DNA of 64,000 nucleotides, taken from positions 6,975,475 to 7,039,474 of the forward strand of contig NC_039517.1 in NCBI RefSeq assembly GCF_003672135.1, read 5' to 3'. The first letter of the stretch is position 1; each line of letters begins with the position of its first letter. The notes beneath the pieces were generated by a model. That model worked only from the letters and a program-made list of their open reading frames with translations, was not told the origin of the DNA and searched no databases. A program made the position numbers and the translations under genes. Below, piece by piece: positions 24,901-38,637 of this stretch. The DNA comes from Ooceraea biroi. Lineage: Eukaryota > Arthropoda > Insecta > Hymenoptera > Formicidae.

Positions 24901-26202
24901 AAAATCTCGTTTAAAATAAAATTTCCTCCCCTCTCCCTGTCACCGTTTCATTGAAACGTGCGAGAATAAAAGCATCCCGATACAAAGCGTTTTAATGTGA
25001 CTGGCACATCGACGTTCTCTCTCTCTCTCTTTCTCTCAGCAATTGTCCATAACATCCCATAACATTCTCGATAAAGATGCGAGAAGCTGGACGCGACCGC
25101 GACGCGAGAAATCAGCGATCATCGGCGCAGTTGCGCCGCGCAAACAACGATAGACCGTCGAAGGAGGAGACGGTTGCAGCGAATCGGCGAGAAACAACAG
25201 TGACGACACGAGTCGGAGGAGGAGCGGAGGTGAGGATGGTGCGAGGGACGGACGAGTTGTCGCGGTTATTTTGAGCGCGGCGCGAAGGCTAAGGCGGATT
25301 GCGCGCTTCGCGAATTCCCGACGATTCGACGGCCTCTTTCTTCTCGAGCGTTTTGTCGCTGCGCGTCTCGTTCCTCCCCCCGATTCGCCGCGATCTTCCT
25401 TCCGCCACGGTCGTTGCATCCCGCGCCACAACATTATTATTTATTAAGTAACAAATAGCCGGTTTAAGAGACTAAATATATGCGTCTCGTTGCAGATATC
25501 TCTGGCGCCAAACTTTCGTTGTTTGTTCGGCTCAACGGTCTCGCGTTTCGAGTCAGAATGAAATTTCGAGATAACACATCCTCGCGTTTCTTGATATTTA
25601 AATTGAAGCATTCAACTCTGATCAGAAGATATTTACCAGAGAGTCGGATGTGTTATTAAATATTGAAGGCACCTGACTATTCTCCGGTGGTTCATCGCGA
25701 ACGGAGATGTTATAAATTTATCCCCGAAACTCCCTTCGCCACGCGTCAATAATACATATGCTGTCCTAAATCGATTTTTATCGCGCGTACTGTGATCGGT
25801 CCCTATCTTCGAGGGTATCGATGTCAAATGGCGGAGACCCGAAATAATCCGAATTAAATACACGCCCGTGGCAGCGCCGGTGACGTGAGTCGAGGTAACG
25901 TGTCACAGAAGCATCGGAAATGGATCCAATCTGCTAATGACACAGATATTACGCGAGAGATATCGTTCACGGCGCACGCTCTCTTTCTCTCGCACCCCGT
26001 TGATCGGCACCGAGGATGAGAGTCGACATTACAACGGATTAGCGAAATCATCTTCCCGTTGAGTCACAATCGGCGGACCCCGATGACTCGGCTTCCATTG
26101 ACACTGACACACTGACATCGTTTCGCACGGCGGCGGTAGGACGCCTCCAATGCGCGGCCTTCGAAAGCCAACAAGCAGCGTTACAACGTCGCCATCATCA
26201 CC

Positions 26203-26237
<35 letters not shown>

Positions 26238-29200
26238 TGGCGTCGGCTTCGTGGCTAATCTCCTTGAACGTGTGTTATTAAGAAGATTCAAGCCAACGAC
26301 GGATTCACGTGTTTCGCGTGAAATTAAACCGCGACCTCGCGAAACCCGTTCCGCGAGAACGTCGTCTCTTAGAAATCCATCTCGCAGCTCGCTGGAACAT
26401 GCGGATTTTCGCGAAACACCTATTTCGCTGGTTCTCTAACCGGAAAATCGACCGTCTTATACGTGGAAGTGGCCCAAGACACTCCCACGACTACGCGCGC
26501 GTGTGTGTGCTTGTACAGATATTTTTACGATCGCGATTCCACATTCGATAACAATAAAGGCCTCGTAATCGTTATCTAAAGCGCATGTGAAAACCGTAGA
26601 ATTTTTTCCAGTGTCACAAACTCCGTTATTCACAGAATCGGATTACTCGCTTTTAGAAAGGATTCCGTTCCAATAATGGCGAACATCGCCGAGTTCTCTC
26701 TGATTTTCCATTTTCCCAGTTTTTTTTTCCTCTATACAGACACGCCATAGCGCATAGACGTCCGTGCACAGAGAGGCTCCTGTATCAGCTATCGTCGTGA
26801 AGCAACGTGAGAATATGGAGTAACCGTAGGATATATATTTCTAAATTTCAGTTATTAGTACATTAATAATGGTGTTATTAAATAACTTCTCCTCCCAATT
26901 AAATTTCCCTCGTTGCGAAACGCTCGCAAGCGCGAAAACCGAGAGAAGATTATCATCGCTGGCGTCACCAGGATTTTATCCCACGGTTTTCGAGTAGTCA
27001 TACGACGATGTTGAAATTTCGGTCACCTCGAGTTCACGGACGGTATCACAGCAGTACTTTCGACAGCGGTCAGACAATTTCGATTTTCTTCACCAGCCGC
27101 GTTGAGAGCGCATCTAGCAGCGATGCCAAAGAGAGAGCCACGAGAGAAAAAGAGAAAGAGAGAGCATGCAGCTTCTCCACCTCGGCAAAATTGAAGTCCG
27201 CTTGCTCATTGTCGACACAATCGATTACGCAACACGTTCTCGACGGCGACACGCGGTGACGCGCTGGCTTCATGAATACGATTATGAGCAAAACTGCTTA
27301 TTGCTCGCGAGTAGCACAAGACGCACATCGTCCTCAACGCTGGAGAAATCGAGCCGGGAGAAAACGAGCAAACAGATCTCTGCAGCAGCAGCAACAGCCA
27401 GGTGCGAGGCGATATCTTTCGTGCACGTTTATAGCAGCGAAAAGTTTTGCTAAAGTACAATAGCAGCACTTGGTCGGTATTACTAAAATGGCTCGTTCAC
27501 AAGATGGATTGTAACTCCGGGATCGTGGAAATTAGCCGGTATTAATCGAATACGGGGATATTACTCCGAAACGCATCGTCATTCAACGCTTCGCTTTCCG
27601 TCGCTTTCGCTTTCGCGGAACTGTTTTAATTATCACGCACTTACGGAATAACGTAATGTAATTTTTTCGTTTCGCGCTGAAGCGACGCGGATATATCCGG
27701 ACATTATTAACGCGTTTATCCCGCCTGGTCTCGTTTTCGAATAGACTTCACTTCGCCAATGAAGTTCGCGACGAAGTGCATTCCGCGAGTCGCTCGGAAA
27801 TGAACTAGGTCTGTATCAGCTTTATTACGAAGCCGTAATTTTATTATCGAGTCGAGCCCCGCGGCAACACTTTGCGCACGAGTAGTAGGTCCTCCTCCTC
27901 CCGCCATCGAAGATGCCTCGGGCTCCCTCCTCGGAAGCCTCCATCGTCCCATCGTCCGGCAATAACGACATTCTTCGGTACTTTTACGACGACAGGATTT
28001 TTCCCGCCGTCCCGAACTCTTTTAATGGTCACCATAAACCGCGCTGTGCCTTTTCTCGCGTGGACTCTGAATTTTCTGCGAAACGCACACGACAGCAGCA
28101 TATGAAGCCGTCCGTAACGCCAATAAAGTGTACCATTCCCTCGTCACGCCTTCTCCCTTCCCACTGAGCGGGGACCGAGGTGTGTTGGCTCATTTCCCTG
28201 CATTTCCCTTCCAAAACCCAAGATCTCGTAAATCAGTCGCACGATCTTAAATGCCGAGTGACAAAAATACCTGCGACCTTGGCGAGAGCAAATTTCACTC
28301 GATATATTGTTCCCGGTTTCGCAATATCTATCGGTTTATGAATTTTCGAACAATCTGAGTCTGTATTCCGGATGTAAAATAACTTTTCCAATCAGAACTG
28401 AATATTAATAAAGATGAATAAGAAAAATAAAGAAAACTGAATGAGAATAAAGATTTTAAGAAATTAATTATTAGAGTGGATTCATCTAGGTCATACTTTC
28501 TTATCGAAAGCTAAATTATTTACTCTTTTCCTTTAACTCAATTAACGGGTACAGAAAGACGATACACACTTTCGATACTTCGCGCTATAAGAAAAATGAC
28601 GCTGGTAATGACGTCAAAACCTCCGCTCAGTCGAATATAATGAGCGGCTACGATGCGTCTAAAAGCGTAACTGTGTTAAAATAAAAAGTAAAAGTCTATA
28701 CCGATCCTTTCTATCGGACATTATTATTAATGAAAAATAGAAGATAGACGAGATTGCGTCATATATCGAGTTAGCGAAGCGAGAAAGTCCAAGCGCGAGA
28801 CAGGAAACGAGAGGTGTGGAATGGAATATTAAATTAAGATGAAATTTCAAGACGACAGATTACAACAAATTCTGCTTTGATCCAAGATGCTTTAACTGTA
28901 AATAGACCTACTCAATCAATTTAGAAGTAAATTTACAAAGCTCGATAACAAATAAAAGTTATTTGAAAACCGATGTCAAGATTAATTAATTCTTCGATAA
29001 TCACACGAAAAGAGAAGACAGTGCGAGTATTAATTCGTAAAGGAAAATCGATAAAACATAGCAAAATTTGTTGCATCCTATTCCTCATAGTTTATTCGCA
29101 TCTCACATTGCATCGGGGTCTTTGACCTCGCGTTTTCATGACGTCATTGAAGAACATCCTCCCCCCTGTGTGGCGTGCACCGAGAAAAACGTGGCCGAAC

Positions 29201-32185
29201 GCGGGGAAGATTCATCGTCCTTGGACAACGATAAAGTCTCGGGAGAGAAAATCCGGGACACGCGGCCGGTTCGTAAAATAACGAGATTTATTTTATGGAC
29301 AGAGATGGATCGGCCGTAAAACGTCGCTTGCAACGACCTGCGACGTTTTTCCTGCTTCTTGCAACACAGTGGCTCTCTAATATCTTTGGTATTTTCTTTA
29401 CAAAGCGGCGCGATTTTGTGTTCGTTCACGACGCGACAATCGATCTACGCAATTCCCGAACTTATATTACAGTAAGAAATATATAAATAATTAACATTTC
29501 AAGTTTAATCAACGTTGCAAAAATTACAAACGCAGTAGTCCACGTACGCAACTTATTATCATTTTATATTACTTTATATGTAAAACGATATCAGTGTGAA
29601 TATATTATAAATATATGCATGTACATAAAATAATACTAACATTGAAATATCCAGAAAATCCTCGTTCGTAATGCTATACTGAATAACCAACTGCTTAGCC
29701 AACTATTATAAAAAGCTACTAAACAGGTAGAGCAGGACACTCAAAAGTCAGGTTCAAACAAGCTGACTTCAACTGCACAAAAAAACCGCACGTGCCTTTG
29801 AAGGCAAACGTCAAACTAGCTAGGATAACTGATTTTCGTCAGAGACATTTCCTATTTTTTTCTAGTTTTATTGCTTCTCGTAAAAGGTACGAAACGGTTA
29901 CATCGATCCGCCGGTGATTTTGAGCGAGACAGATTCGCTGAAACGGACAGGAAATCATGGTGTGTGCATCGGTTCTTAATGGATTTTCCGACAGACTTTC
30001 TCTCCTTTTTAAGAAAATAAGATACAAATGTATACTCGTAAACTGAATCGTTAGCAGCGCTTATAAATTGTCTTTAATTAGAATCGCCACCGAGTTTCAT
30101 TTCTTAATGGAGTTGCTAAACGAAATGAAATAACAAAGTCGGGAGCAACGGCTTGGTAAATAAGTGTACTTTGCTACTTTATTTCGTAACAAGTTCAAAC
30201 AAAAGAAACACCAGCTTCTGTACGGCTAAAAATTTCCAGATTTGCAAGTTAGATCCTATTTCGGGATTTAACTGTTGGATGAACACTGCGTTCAATGCCA
30301 CCAGCAATTTGTTGGTCATTCATAAACAACGGACATTAAAATTCGAGGGAACACTCGACGCGTCGTAACTTCGGTCGCTCGATGACGTAGTGTTATTGCC
30401 CGGTGACGACACGCCGGCAAGAAAATTGCTTTCTTCGCGTACACGGCTTTTCCGCAAAAGCACACACACGTGATTCATAGAGCCTCAACTGTTAGATAGT
30501 AATGCCGCGAGATGAATCACAAGGTTGGCGCGAACAGCATTGTCTCCGGCGCGCATTTCGGGACACGGTTTTTGTCGGCCAAATTCAGCCGCGGATCAAC
30601 AAAGCGGCGTGTCACATCGAGTTTTTGGGCAATAAAATCAACAACATTGACATTTATACTTAAATTTAGGAAACAAATAGATTCTAATGGATGAGAAATA
30701 CAGAGATAATTTTTAATACGGCGAGAGAGAAGAGAGAAACGCTGCGAATCCGCGAAATATTTATAATATGTTGACCACTCTGTTTATGTATTCCATGTTT
30801 CGCAGTTTTAACGAAACGAGTTTGATGCCGCAAACACGTCGTTTTGAAGACGATGCAGTGTTAATGGAGACGTAAATGCTCATGAAGCATTTTATAAAGT
30901 AACCGATCCATCGCGAAAACACTTGCGCAATATTAAAGCGAGACGCGAGAAGCAGAGAAATCTAGATGGCGACGATACTCACGCGAGCTCCGTTGCGAAA
31001 TTTTCCGCGCGTTTCCCATCATCGGACAATTTTCACGGCACAAGAAACAACTTGTGCCGAGTATCAGCGGTGCAAAGTACATGTTTCATTGCGATTATCA
31101 ACCGATCCGCATCCGATGATACTCATCGAATGCTAGAACGAAAAGCGCAAATCGCGATCGGAGGCGACCCTGACTTTTTGAACCGGATCGATCATCTCGA
31201 GATGATGCTCACATACGCGCGACAATGTCGCACATGCTACCACTACATAGCTATCAGATGACTTTTAATATCTACCGATAACGATAGCGAATTATTTATA
31301 ACTCGCGCTGCTGCGAGATAATAAATTATTATTATATTATATAACTTGTAAAAAATAAAAATTGCCACTTAACGTGGCGCGCGCGATAACGCGATTGCCA
31401 CCGGCCGAAAATTTCATTGAAACAAGTGGTTTCCAGACAGGCCGGGGATGCGCCAAGCTACCGCGCAATTCTTCCGCGATCATTCGTGCGTCATTCCGCG
31501 AGATTACCGAGAAATCAACCGCCGCAGCTGCCCGCTTCACGAGCGACGCAGGGATCCAAACATTTTCGCGAGATCCGACCGGTCGTGCAATTTCTGATAA
31601 TTATGCGTCATCCGGGCTCTTGACGGATCATTACGCAATACCTTGTCGTGCACGAAATGAAACGACTCGCCGTCGAGTATGTGAGAGTTGATAAAAATCA
31701 TCCCGACAAAACAATTTCCGTTATCCCTCGTAGCAAACTGCACAAGCATCAACCTCCGAGTTAATTGTTTAACGGTTACACAACGTGTAATCGATAACTC
31801 TCATTATCCCCGTTACATGTTACATTATATCATCGCATTCAAATTATCTATCCAAGTTTTTTGGGTGATAAATATTCGGCGCATCATTGTACATAACTGA
31901 CAAACTGTTAATCCCGCGTCGCGACATCACCGACAAGCTATTGACAAATTCTCCGTCAACAGCGAAATATTTCCGAAAAACAAGAACGGAATTGGCGCGA
32001 CGCGGCGGCGGCGGTGCGATGCACCACCACGATAGAGTTACGCCGCCGCAATGTACGCCGATTACACGTCATTTCGCAATAAACGCGCCGCGGGTTTACC
32101 AGCTGGAGAAGCCAGCAGAGACGAGGGGTAAGGGGAGAAGAAAGAGGCGGCGGAGGAGGAGGAAAACGGAAAGAAGGGGACTCAC
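21910..32185. other. Long gene-poor stretch, probable intron of the minus-strand gene
   Basis: About 10 kb with no transposon and only scattered simple repeats. CpG-rich patches occur at about 24000-25430, with a CT tract near 25020, and at 26100-26500 around the CGT run. The segment 28400-29060 is AT-rich. Open frames, for example on both strands at 27844-28167, overlap and have no recognisable domain. I saw no tRNA-like or rRNA sequence. Confidence 0.4.
26191..26246. repeat. CAT/CGT trinucleotide repeat
   Basis: CATCATCACCACCGTCGTC continuing as an uninterrupted CGT run to about 26238, followed by TTGGCGTCG as in the 4.6-kb tract. Confidence 0.9.
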
Positions 32186-32300
32186 CGTGCGTTTCACGAG
32201 CGAACGACGCCTGCTGTCGTCGCGCTGACCGAGGGCGATCCTGACGGCGGGTTATCACTACGATCACCGGGATAATCACACGGGACACTGGTCAACAATG
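32186..32300 (-). other. Candidate non-coding first exon with GTGAGT donor
   Basis: On the minus strand the sequence ends ...AAACGCACG followed by GTGAGT (donor at 32180-32185), just downstream of a strongly CpG-rich island. In the frame that would join the His-rich exon (two bases left over) a TGA lies a few bases before the junction with no later ATG. If spliced there, it is 5' UTR and translation would start in the next exon, perhaps at MSVQ. The 5' limit given is approximate; the true start of transcription could lie anywhere in the island up to about 33.8 kb. The exon end CACG followed by GTGAGT is the same as in the candidate at 56 kb. Confidence 0.3.
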
Positions 32301-32815
32301 GCAACAACGACGAAGGCACTCTCATTCTCCCGGCGAGTTCCCGTTACCGATCGCGCCGCGACGACGACGTGACGTGACGACGCAAGAGAGAGTGCGGCAC
32401 GAGGGGAGCGGCTAATCCAAGAAGCGCGCGCTCCTACTCGTCGCAAAAATCCGAAACAGGGGAAGGAAGCAACGGGGAATCCCTCCCGCGCGCGGGAACT
32501 CGCCGCGACGAGGGAAAAACCTCGGCACGCACACGCTCTCGGCACGTATCGCGCGCGCCTTCTCGCGAGGGAGGACCGTTGTACCGAGCGGAGAAGTGGA
32601 GAGTGCGACACTCGCGCGAGCCGACGCTGCGTTTCACGCGATTATCTCTGCGCGTTAGCGCACACAGCCGTACCGGCGCGCGTGCATATACACCTTCACA
32701 CACACATACGTACGTACGACGCGCACGGCGGACACTACTAGGTTCCGCGCGAACTGAACGTCACGTCGGTCTACCGCGAGGAATTGACCACGAATATCGA
32801 GACGAGGTCGGCGAC

Positions 32816-32868
32816 GATAATGACGACGACGTCGACGACGATAACGACGACGATGGTGACGACGGAAC
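32816..32868. repeat. GAC/GAT trinucleotide-rich tract
   Basis: Imperfect run of GAC, GAT and GTC triplets inside the CpG-rich island. Confidence 0.75.
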
Positions 32869-33342
32869 GAGGCGCAGCACAGACGGGCGCAGTTGCGCAC
32901 CAGACGATGGTCGACGAGAAACTGGCACCTTCCGGTCGGAACGGCGGGAGGACGCGGGACGGACGCCGAGATAGACGCGCACGCCGAGCGAGATACACAC
33001 GTACACGGGCGCACGGACACACGTACGTATACGGGCGGCGGCGACGACGTCGACGATGCATGCGCGTGTGGGTGTTGTGTATGTATCGGTATACGCGAGA
33101 GAGGAGCGAGCGCGTGTCGGAGGAGGAAGAGCGAACGAGGAAGAACGAAGAGTGGGAAAGAGGGAAGGAAGCGAGGGGCAGAGAGGAAAATCCGCGACAC
33201 TAGCGACCACCGTCACGGGGACGGCCAACTACCGACTCTTCGCTCTCTCTTTCTCGAGAGAAAGAGAGAGAACATGTGCATGCCGCGAGATCAGTCGTTT
33301 TTCGTGTGCGTGCGTAAAGTGCGTACGTGCGTGCACGAAGAA

Positions 33343-33380
33343 GCAAAAAGAGAGAGAAGGAGAGAGAGAGAGAGAGAGAA
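33343..33380. repeat. GA microsatellite
   Basis: (GA)n run with a purine-only context extending towards 33530. Confidence 0.9.
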
Positions 33381-33632
33381 CAAAAAGAGAGCGCGACGCG
33401 AAGATTGAAATGGGAGAAACGGCGAGAGGGAAAGAACGAGTCGCAGAATGAAAGAAAGAAAGGGAAACGCACGGGGAGGGACAGGGAGGAGGGAACGGAG
33501 AAGGACGGGAGGAGTGGGAGATTATCAAAATAGCCGCGCGCGCAACCTACTCCACGTCCTCCTACTCTCTCCGCACCTCCACCACCTCTGCCGACGCCGC
33601 CGCCGCCACCGCTATTCCTCCACCTCGTTCGA

Positions 33633-33655
33633 GCGACGCGACGCGACGCGACGCG
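33633..33655. repeat. CGACG pentanucleotide repeat
   Basis: About four copies of GCGAC in tandem at the edge of the CpG-rich island. Confidence 0.7.
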
Positions 33656-34398
33656 CCGCGCGGAAACCGCCAGGCGCAATGCCGACCGATATAATGGTGG
33701 TGGACTATCGTGACGGTCTCGCGAGCCGCCACTGATGGTGGTGGTGGTGGCTCGTGCTGGATGTGGTATAATACACACGAGTTGGGAAACGGGGTGAGCC
33801 CGGGGGTAGAGAAACGGAAGCTGTCGCCGGTCGCGTCGCGAGTTGGGGCGGAAGAAAATCTTCCTGATGTTCTAACATTGTCATCTCGTGACGCTACACT
33901 CGGATTTTGCAGTCGAAACTCGTCGAAAAATAAAAATAACAGACTCCAATGAAGTTTAAATGCGATGATAAATATTTAAATGGAAAGATTTTGCAAACGA
34001 ATTAGAATTGAATTAAATCAATCGAGATCCATTATTTACTAGTGGATTGGTAGAAGAAATGAATATCACAAAGCGACCGAGATAACACGTGAATCCGGAT
34101 TATTTCATCAACGTGTAATAACGTGCGTTAACGGAGGTAAATGTCTGTGGAAATCTTGCCAAACAAGAATCGATGCGAATCAATCCCATTAACAGCGTGC
34201 GCAACGGAAAAAGCTCCATTAGTGATGGACCGCATCATTCTGCATCCGCGCGGCGTACGCGCTCGCGCGTGTAAATAATTCAAAGCGGATAACTCACCGT
34301 TTCAGCCGAGTAACGATTAATCGTCGTTTATGAGTAATAAGCGCGCTGGCAATTTGTTTTCGGATATTGTGCGTGTGCGACAAGACACCCCGCATTAT

Positions 34399-34418
34399 GC
34401 GCGCGCGCGCGCGCGCGA
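34399..34418. repeat. CG dinucleotide run
   Basis: Alternating (GC)n of about 20 bases, a potential Z-DNA former; unusual in length for a CpG-mutating genome. Confidence 0.85.
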
Positions 34419-35729
34419 TCGCGTAATTGCGATAATTAACATGTCGCGCGTAATGTAACGCGAGCGCGGAAATAACTCAGCAGCGGCACGAAAAATCGCT
34501 CCGCTGCCGATTAATTCGTTCCTTCTGCCCTCTCAAGAGGAACTCTAATTGCGCGCGGTTCATTTTATCGCGCGAGCGTACCCGCTAATGTGCAAGCTGT
34601 GCGGACGGAAAAGCTTTCCAGCGGCATCGTCGGACGCAAGAGACTTCGATTTAAAGTTGCCGGTTACGATACAGCGGCAACCATTGCTCCCTTTCCTCCC
34701 TCGCGGCTCGGAGTACATAATATCGCGTTAAACTCGCTTTGAAATTCGAGACATACTCATCCGCCTCCACCTACGACTAATTCCCGGACAAAGCGCTTTA
34801 TGCAGGAAAGCAGGACCGACACGAAGCGGCGGCGGCGTCTGTCAGTTTCGGCGAGCGGTTGACTGCGAAAACCGTCTTGCGTACAATGCACCGGATCGAT
34901 ACGCACGCGGCCCCGCGCGCAGCGAGCGCGAAAATAATCGCGTCCGCATGCTCGACGGGGATCAGACGAAGGCGTCCGAATGAAAATGGCTTGCGTCGTT
35001 AAAAGCGGCGAGTTTGTCAGATTCCGATTTAATCGAAGAGAACAGCAGAAAGACTACAAGCACTAAAAGTAGAAGTCACAGATTCGAGTAAAACCAGACT
35101 CATGAAAAATGTTGCTCTTGTGCACGTGCATCCGCTCTGAAATATTCTAAAATACCCTGCGCATTGATCCCGTACATGAAAAATCGTAACGCAAATAGCG
35201 ACCAGAGTTTTCTGCAGTGCAGTTTTTTCTCGTGCAACAATTGAGATCATAAGGATCATTTCGAAAACGTGAAAACACACTTTACAACGTGTTATTGTAA
35301 TAGATGCAAATGTATGACAGTTTAGCTTCCACGAATATCTTTTCTGTCCAAAAAGAATTTAAGATATTTAGTGTAGTAGTATCGTAGTGTAGTAGATTGA
35401 TACTCCAGGTCGAGATTCGAAAATTAAATATAAAAATATAGAACCAAAACCATTCAATAACCTATCCACGCATTGTATATCAAATAACTTTCTATTTCAA
35501 CGCAGAAAATCCAAATCTGTTGATTTGTCTGTCTTCATGAACGTTACATGTCAGCTGAGTTCAGTCCACAGTCGAGCCACTGTAACATCAAGATGTTATC
35601 CATCCCCCTAATGATACTTTGGCGTAATAGTACCTAGCATATCTGAGAATAAAAATTGCTGCGGCGGTACTCTTTTCCATCATCAACATTATACGTATCA
35701 ATGATCACCTAATCTATTCGCGTAAGCCG

Positions 35730-35773
35730 TCTCTCTCTCTCTCTCTCTCTCTCCTCCTCCTCCTCCTCCTCTT
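35730..35773. repeat. CT/CTC microsatellite
   Basis: (CT)n passing into (CTC)n. Confidence 0.9.
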
Positions 35774-37661
35774 CTCGTCGAGCGATAAAAAAAATGAAAA
35801 AAAGAGATTATCATGGTCCACAATCGTCCAGACAGCCGGCGGGCGGTTTTATCACGCAATGTAATAATTGCGAAGGGGCCACTGCGCCCGTTGATGGTTC
35901 AGAGCGTTTCGAGTGGAAATCGCACGGACGAAGTAACTCGTCGCCGATGGCACCAGCGGGCGAGCTCGAAGCCAAACGCCATCAAGCCGCCGTCTGTCAA
36001 TCACTTTGCTAAATTGGCGTGCCGGGGAAATCCCGGCGGTTCCGCCATTCGGCTCGATCTCGCGCGCTGACAATCGCAACACCCATGGTCCATCCGGTGA
36101 CTGACTGGTGTGCTCCGACCTACACCACGGCTTTCGTCGTTGTCTATCGAAGGGGCGAAAGCGAGAAGAGGCGCAGGAGGAGGAGGAGGAAGTGCAGGAT
36201 GATATTCGGAGGAGAGAAAGGACCGGCGTGTCCTCCTTTGTTCTGCGGTCTCATTATCATTTAGCATCATCAACTTGCAATTTCTACGTTAGCACTTTAT
36301 GTCTACAATAACGCAGTATTCTGAAATTATATACATTTTCTTTTTAAATTGCTATATTAGAGATATTCTTTGATGAGTTAAAATGATTGTCATGATTTTG
36401 TCAGCTTTCTGAGATATTCTACTGATTTATGGGTGTTTTCGTCCAGCTGCGAGATCTGTTTCGTGGTCTTTGAATAGTTAACAACATGAGGCATTCGTAG
36501 GCGGAAAAGAGGATATGGTGTCCGAGACGAGAGAAAAGGGGACTGTACCGTGTTTGCTTATTCCCTCGAGCACTTTCCTGATTTATCGCGTTTGTTATCT
36601 ACTAAAGAGACCGATCACATTTCAAATTATCGCATATGTCGCCGAAGAAAGAAGCAAGATCCCACTACGTAGATAAACGTATGACAGTGTCGCGAGATAG
36701 CAGTTTTATCAAATCGTACAGTTGTCGATGACAGACAAGTGACACAATAACAGCAAAATTAATCGTGTTGTTTTCAAGAAGACCGCGAGGATCGTATAAT
36801 TATAATTTATATACCACAATCTCTCCAATCTCACAATTAATGATATTATAATATTCTGTAAAATCACTTTCTCGTCGTTGAGAATAATTTACACAGCCGC
36901 ACAGATTTAATTAATCGCAATTATCTGCTCCTTCTGCAGATAAGAATGATATGCTACGCGTCATAAAAATGACGCAAGGTTTCGCTAAACAATGTACACT
37001 TTGATAAATCTGTCAGTGTTTTTCTCCCCCTTTAGCAGTAATCAAGTTTTTATTTAAATGGAGGATAAAGGCTTGACCCAATTAAGACACGTACAGTTCT
37101 CCCTGTATCGTTAATCGTAACCATTGTTTATCACTTTTATTAGATTAGAAGATTCTAATTCTGAAATTATCAGACGAGACACGAAAAAAAGGGTGAGTCG
37201 TAAAAATTCACAGTCGGTAAATTGCGCGAAAATTTGCGGAGCTATTATATTCGAAGCACCGATGTCGTGAAATTGAATAGCGATTAAGAGAAATGCAAAT
37301 CCGCGTTCGTGCAGGAAGAGAAAGAGAACGAAAGGAAGAGAGAGAGAAAGAAAGAGAGGGACACGGAGAGAAAGCAGACCGTGGGAAATCATATTCCCGC
37401 GAATTAATTGATGGCCACTGATTTATTCGTCGTCTTGTCGCAGTAATTATCGGACGGCCAAGGGTGCTTCAACAATTTTAAGGGCAATTATTTCACCGAT
37501 GCCATAAAGTCATAAAGAGTTAGAGGTTATTAAATGCCAGCGATAAATGGCAACGGTAGCATCGCAAGGAAAAATTTATACAGAGTGTCCCGCGATTCCG
37601 CGAGTAACAATGTATCTCCGTTTTTCTAGAACGCGATGATTTTTCTAAACAATAAATATAA

Positions 37662-37684
37662 AATATATATATATATATATATAT
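37662..37684. repeat. AT microsatellite
   Basis: (AT)n run of about 23 bases. Confidence 0.9.
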
Positions 37685-38637
37685 CGACTTTTTCATTTTA
37701 CTCCTTTTCTCAACAAGTCTTCGTGTCTAATAAAACATTTTGCACGTTCAACGAGAAAAAGAAAGCACATGTTAAAAAGAGAAAATATTGGAATTTATAA
37801 AACGCGTGTTTCTCTTTACAAAACCCGTTCGAATCGTTTTCATGAGAAGAAGCGTTCGAACTTTGCGCGAACGACGCGCGCGATTTCTTTCTCTCGCCGC
37901 TGGTGAGTAAGACTTGGAGTAATAATAGAGTCGCCGAAACCTAGATCTTAGTCAGTGGATTATTTTTATCTGTACGCCGCGCGAGAGCGGGACCAATCCC
38001 GTTTGCCACCTAACGCATTAACACGTGGTAGTTTCTGGTACGCAGCGGTTTATATCTCCTCTCTGCCTCCTCCGACCTTGGAGTTAACTAGCCACCTGAT
38101 TTGACAAAGCGCATGGCGGATACGGTCAGGATCTACCCAGCGAGACGATTCCGATACGGCAACGCGCTTGATAACGACGATGATAAAGCAACAATCCCAA
38201 GGCTTGGTCGCAAGCGATTATGTAAAGGTATACATATTTTGAGATAATATGCCACATCAAATTGCGCAATTTATGAATTAATTTAGATGAAGCGTTATAC
38301 AATGATAAATTGAAACGTTATATATGCACCCTCAGAAAGGATTTCTGATAACAAGACGAAAAATATTCTTGACTAATTTAATCGTATTACAAGTATAAAA
38401 AATATGAAAATAAAACAATTTTTAATTTAAATCAATAATTTCTATTCTTCTCTCTCGAATTAAATAAGATTGTCTTACTGTCTTGAGACAAGAGTAACAT
38501 ATACAAATTTATGCTTATATATTGTATGTAGAATAATTTGATATTAGCGCCACTTTATAGTAGGCTTTGTCGATGTCGACGCATCATTTTCTCACAGTCG
38601 CTCGTCGACTCGGCGCTTCTGCGTCCTTTATTCCGAT

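Larger units (their letters stand above)
32300..33840 (-). promoter_or_regulatory. CpG-rich island, candidate promoter region
   Basis: About 1.5 kb of very CpG-rich DNA. It has GAC/CGT triplet runs (32816-32868), a GA tract (33343-33380), GGA-rich purine sequence and a CGACG pentamer run (33633-33655). Long open frames exist on both strands at once (up to about 190 codons) but consist of Arg/Ser/His-biased sequence, so they are compositional. The flanking DNA is AT-rich. Strand is inferred from the GTGAGT donor at its left side. An alternative GTGAGT donor on the same strand lies near 34294. Confidence 0.35.
33841..38637. other. Gene-poor DNA with simple repeats
   Basis: Mostly AT-rich with a CG dinucleotide run (34399-34418), a CT/CTC tract (35730-35773) and an AT run (37662-37684). 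Small CpG-rich segments at 34200-34980 and 35800-36200 give overlapping open frames without domains. No gene, RNA or transposon could be supported. Confidence 0.45.

Noticed and set aside
27844..28167. Possible exon on either strand (both frames about 85 codons)
   Set aside because: No acceptor/donor pair with branch point that I could identify, and no recognisable motif.
30923..31261. 112-codon plus-strand open frame
   Set aside because: Mixed composition without domain, start context or splice signals; length is within chance for this GC content.
32655..33778. Open frames of 130-190 codons on both strands
   Set aside because: They track GAC, GA and CGACG repeats in a CpG island; low-complexity translation only.
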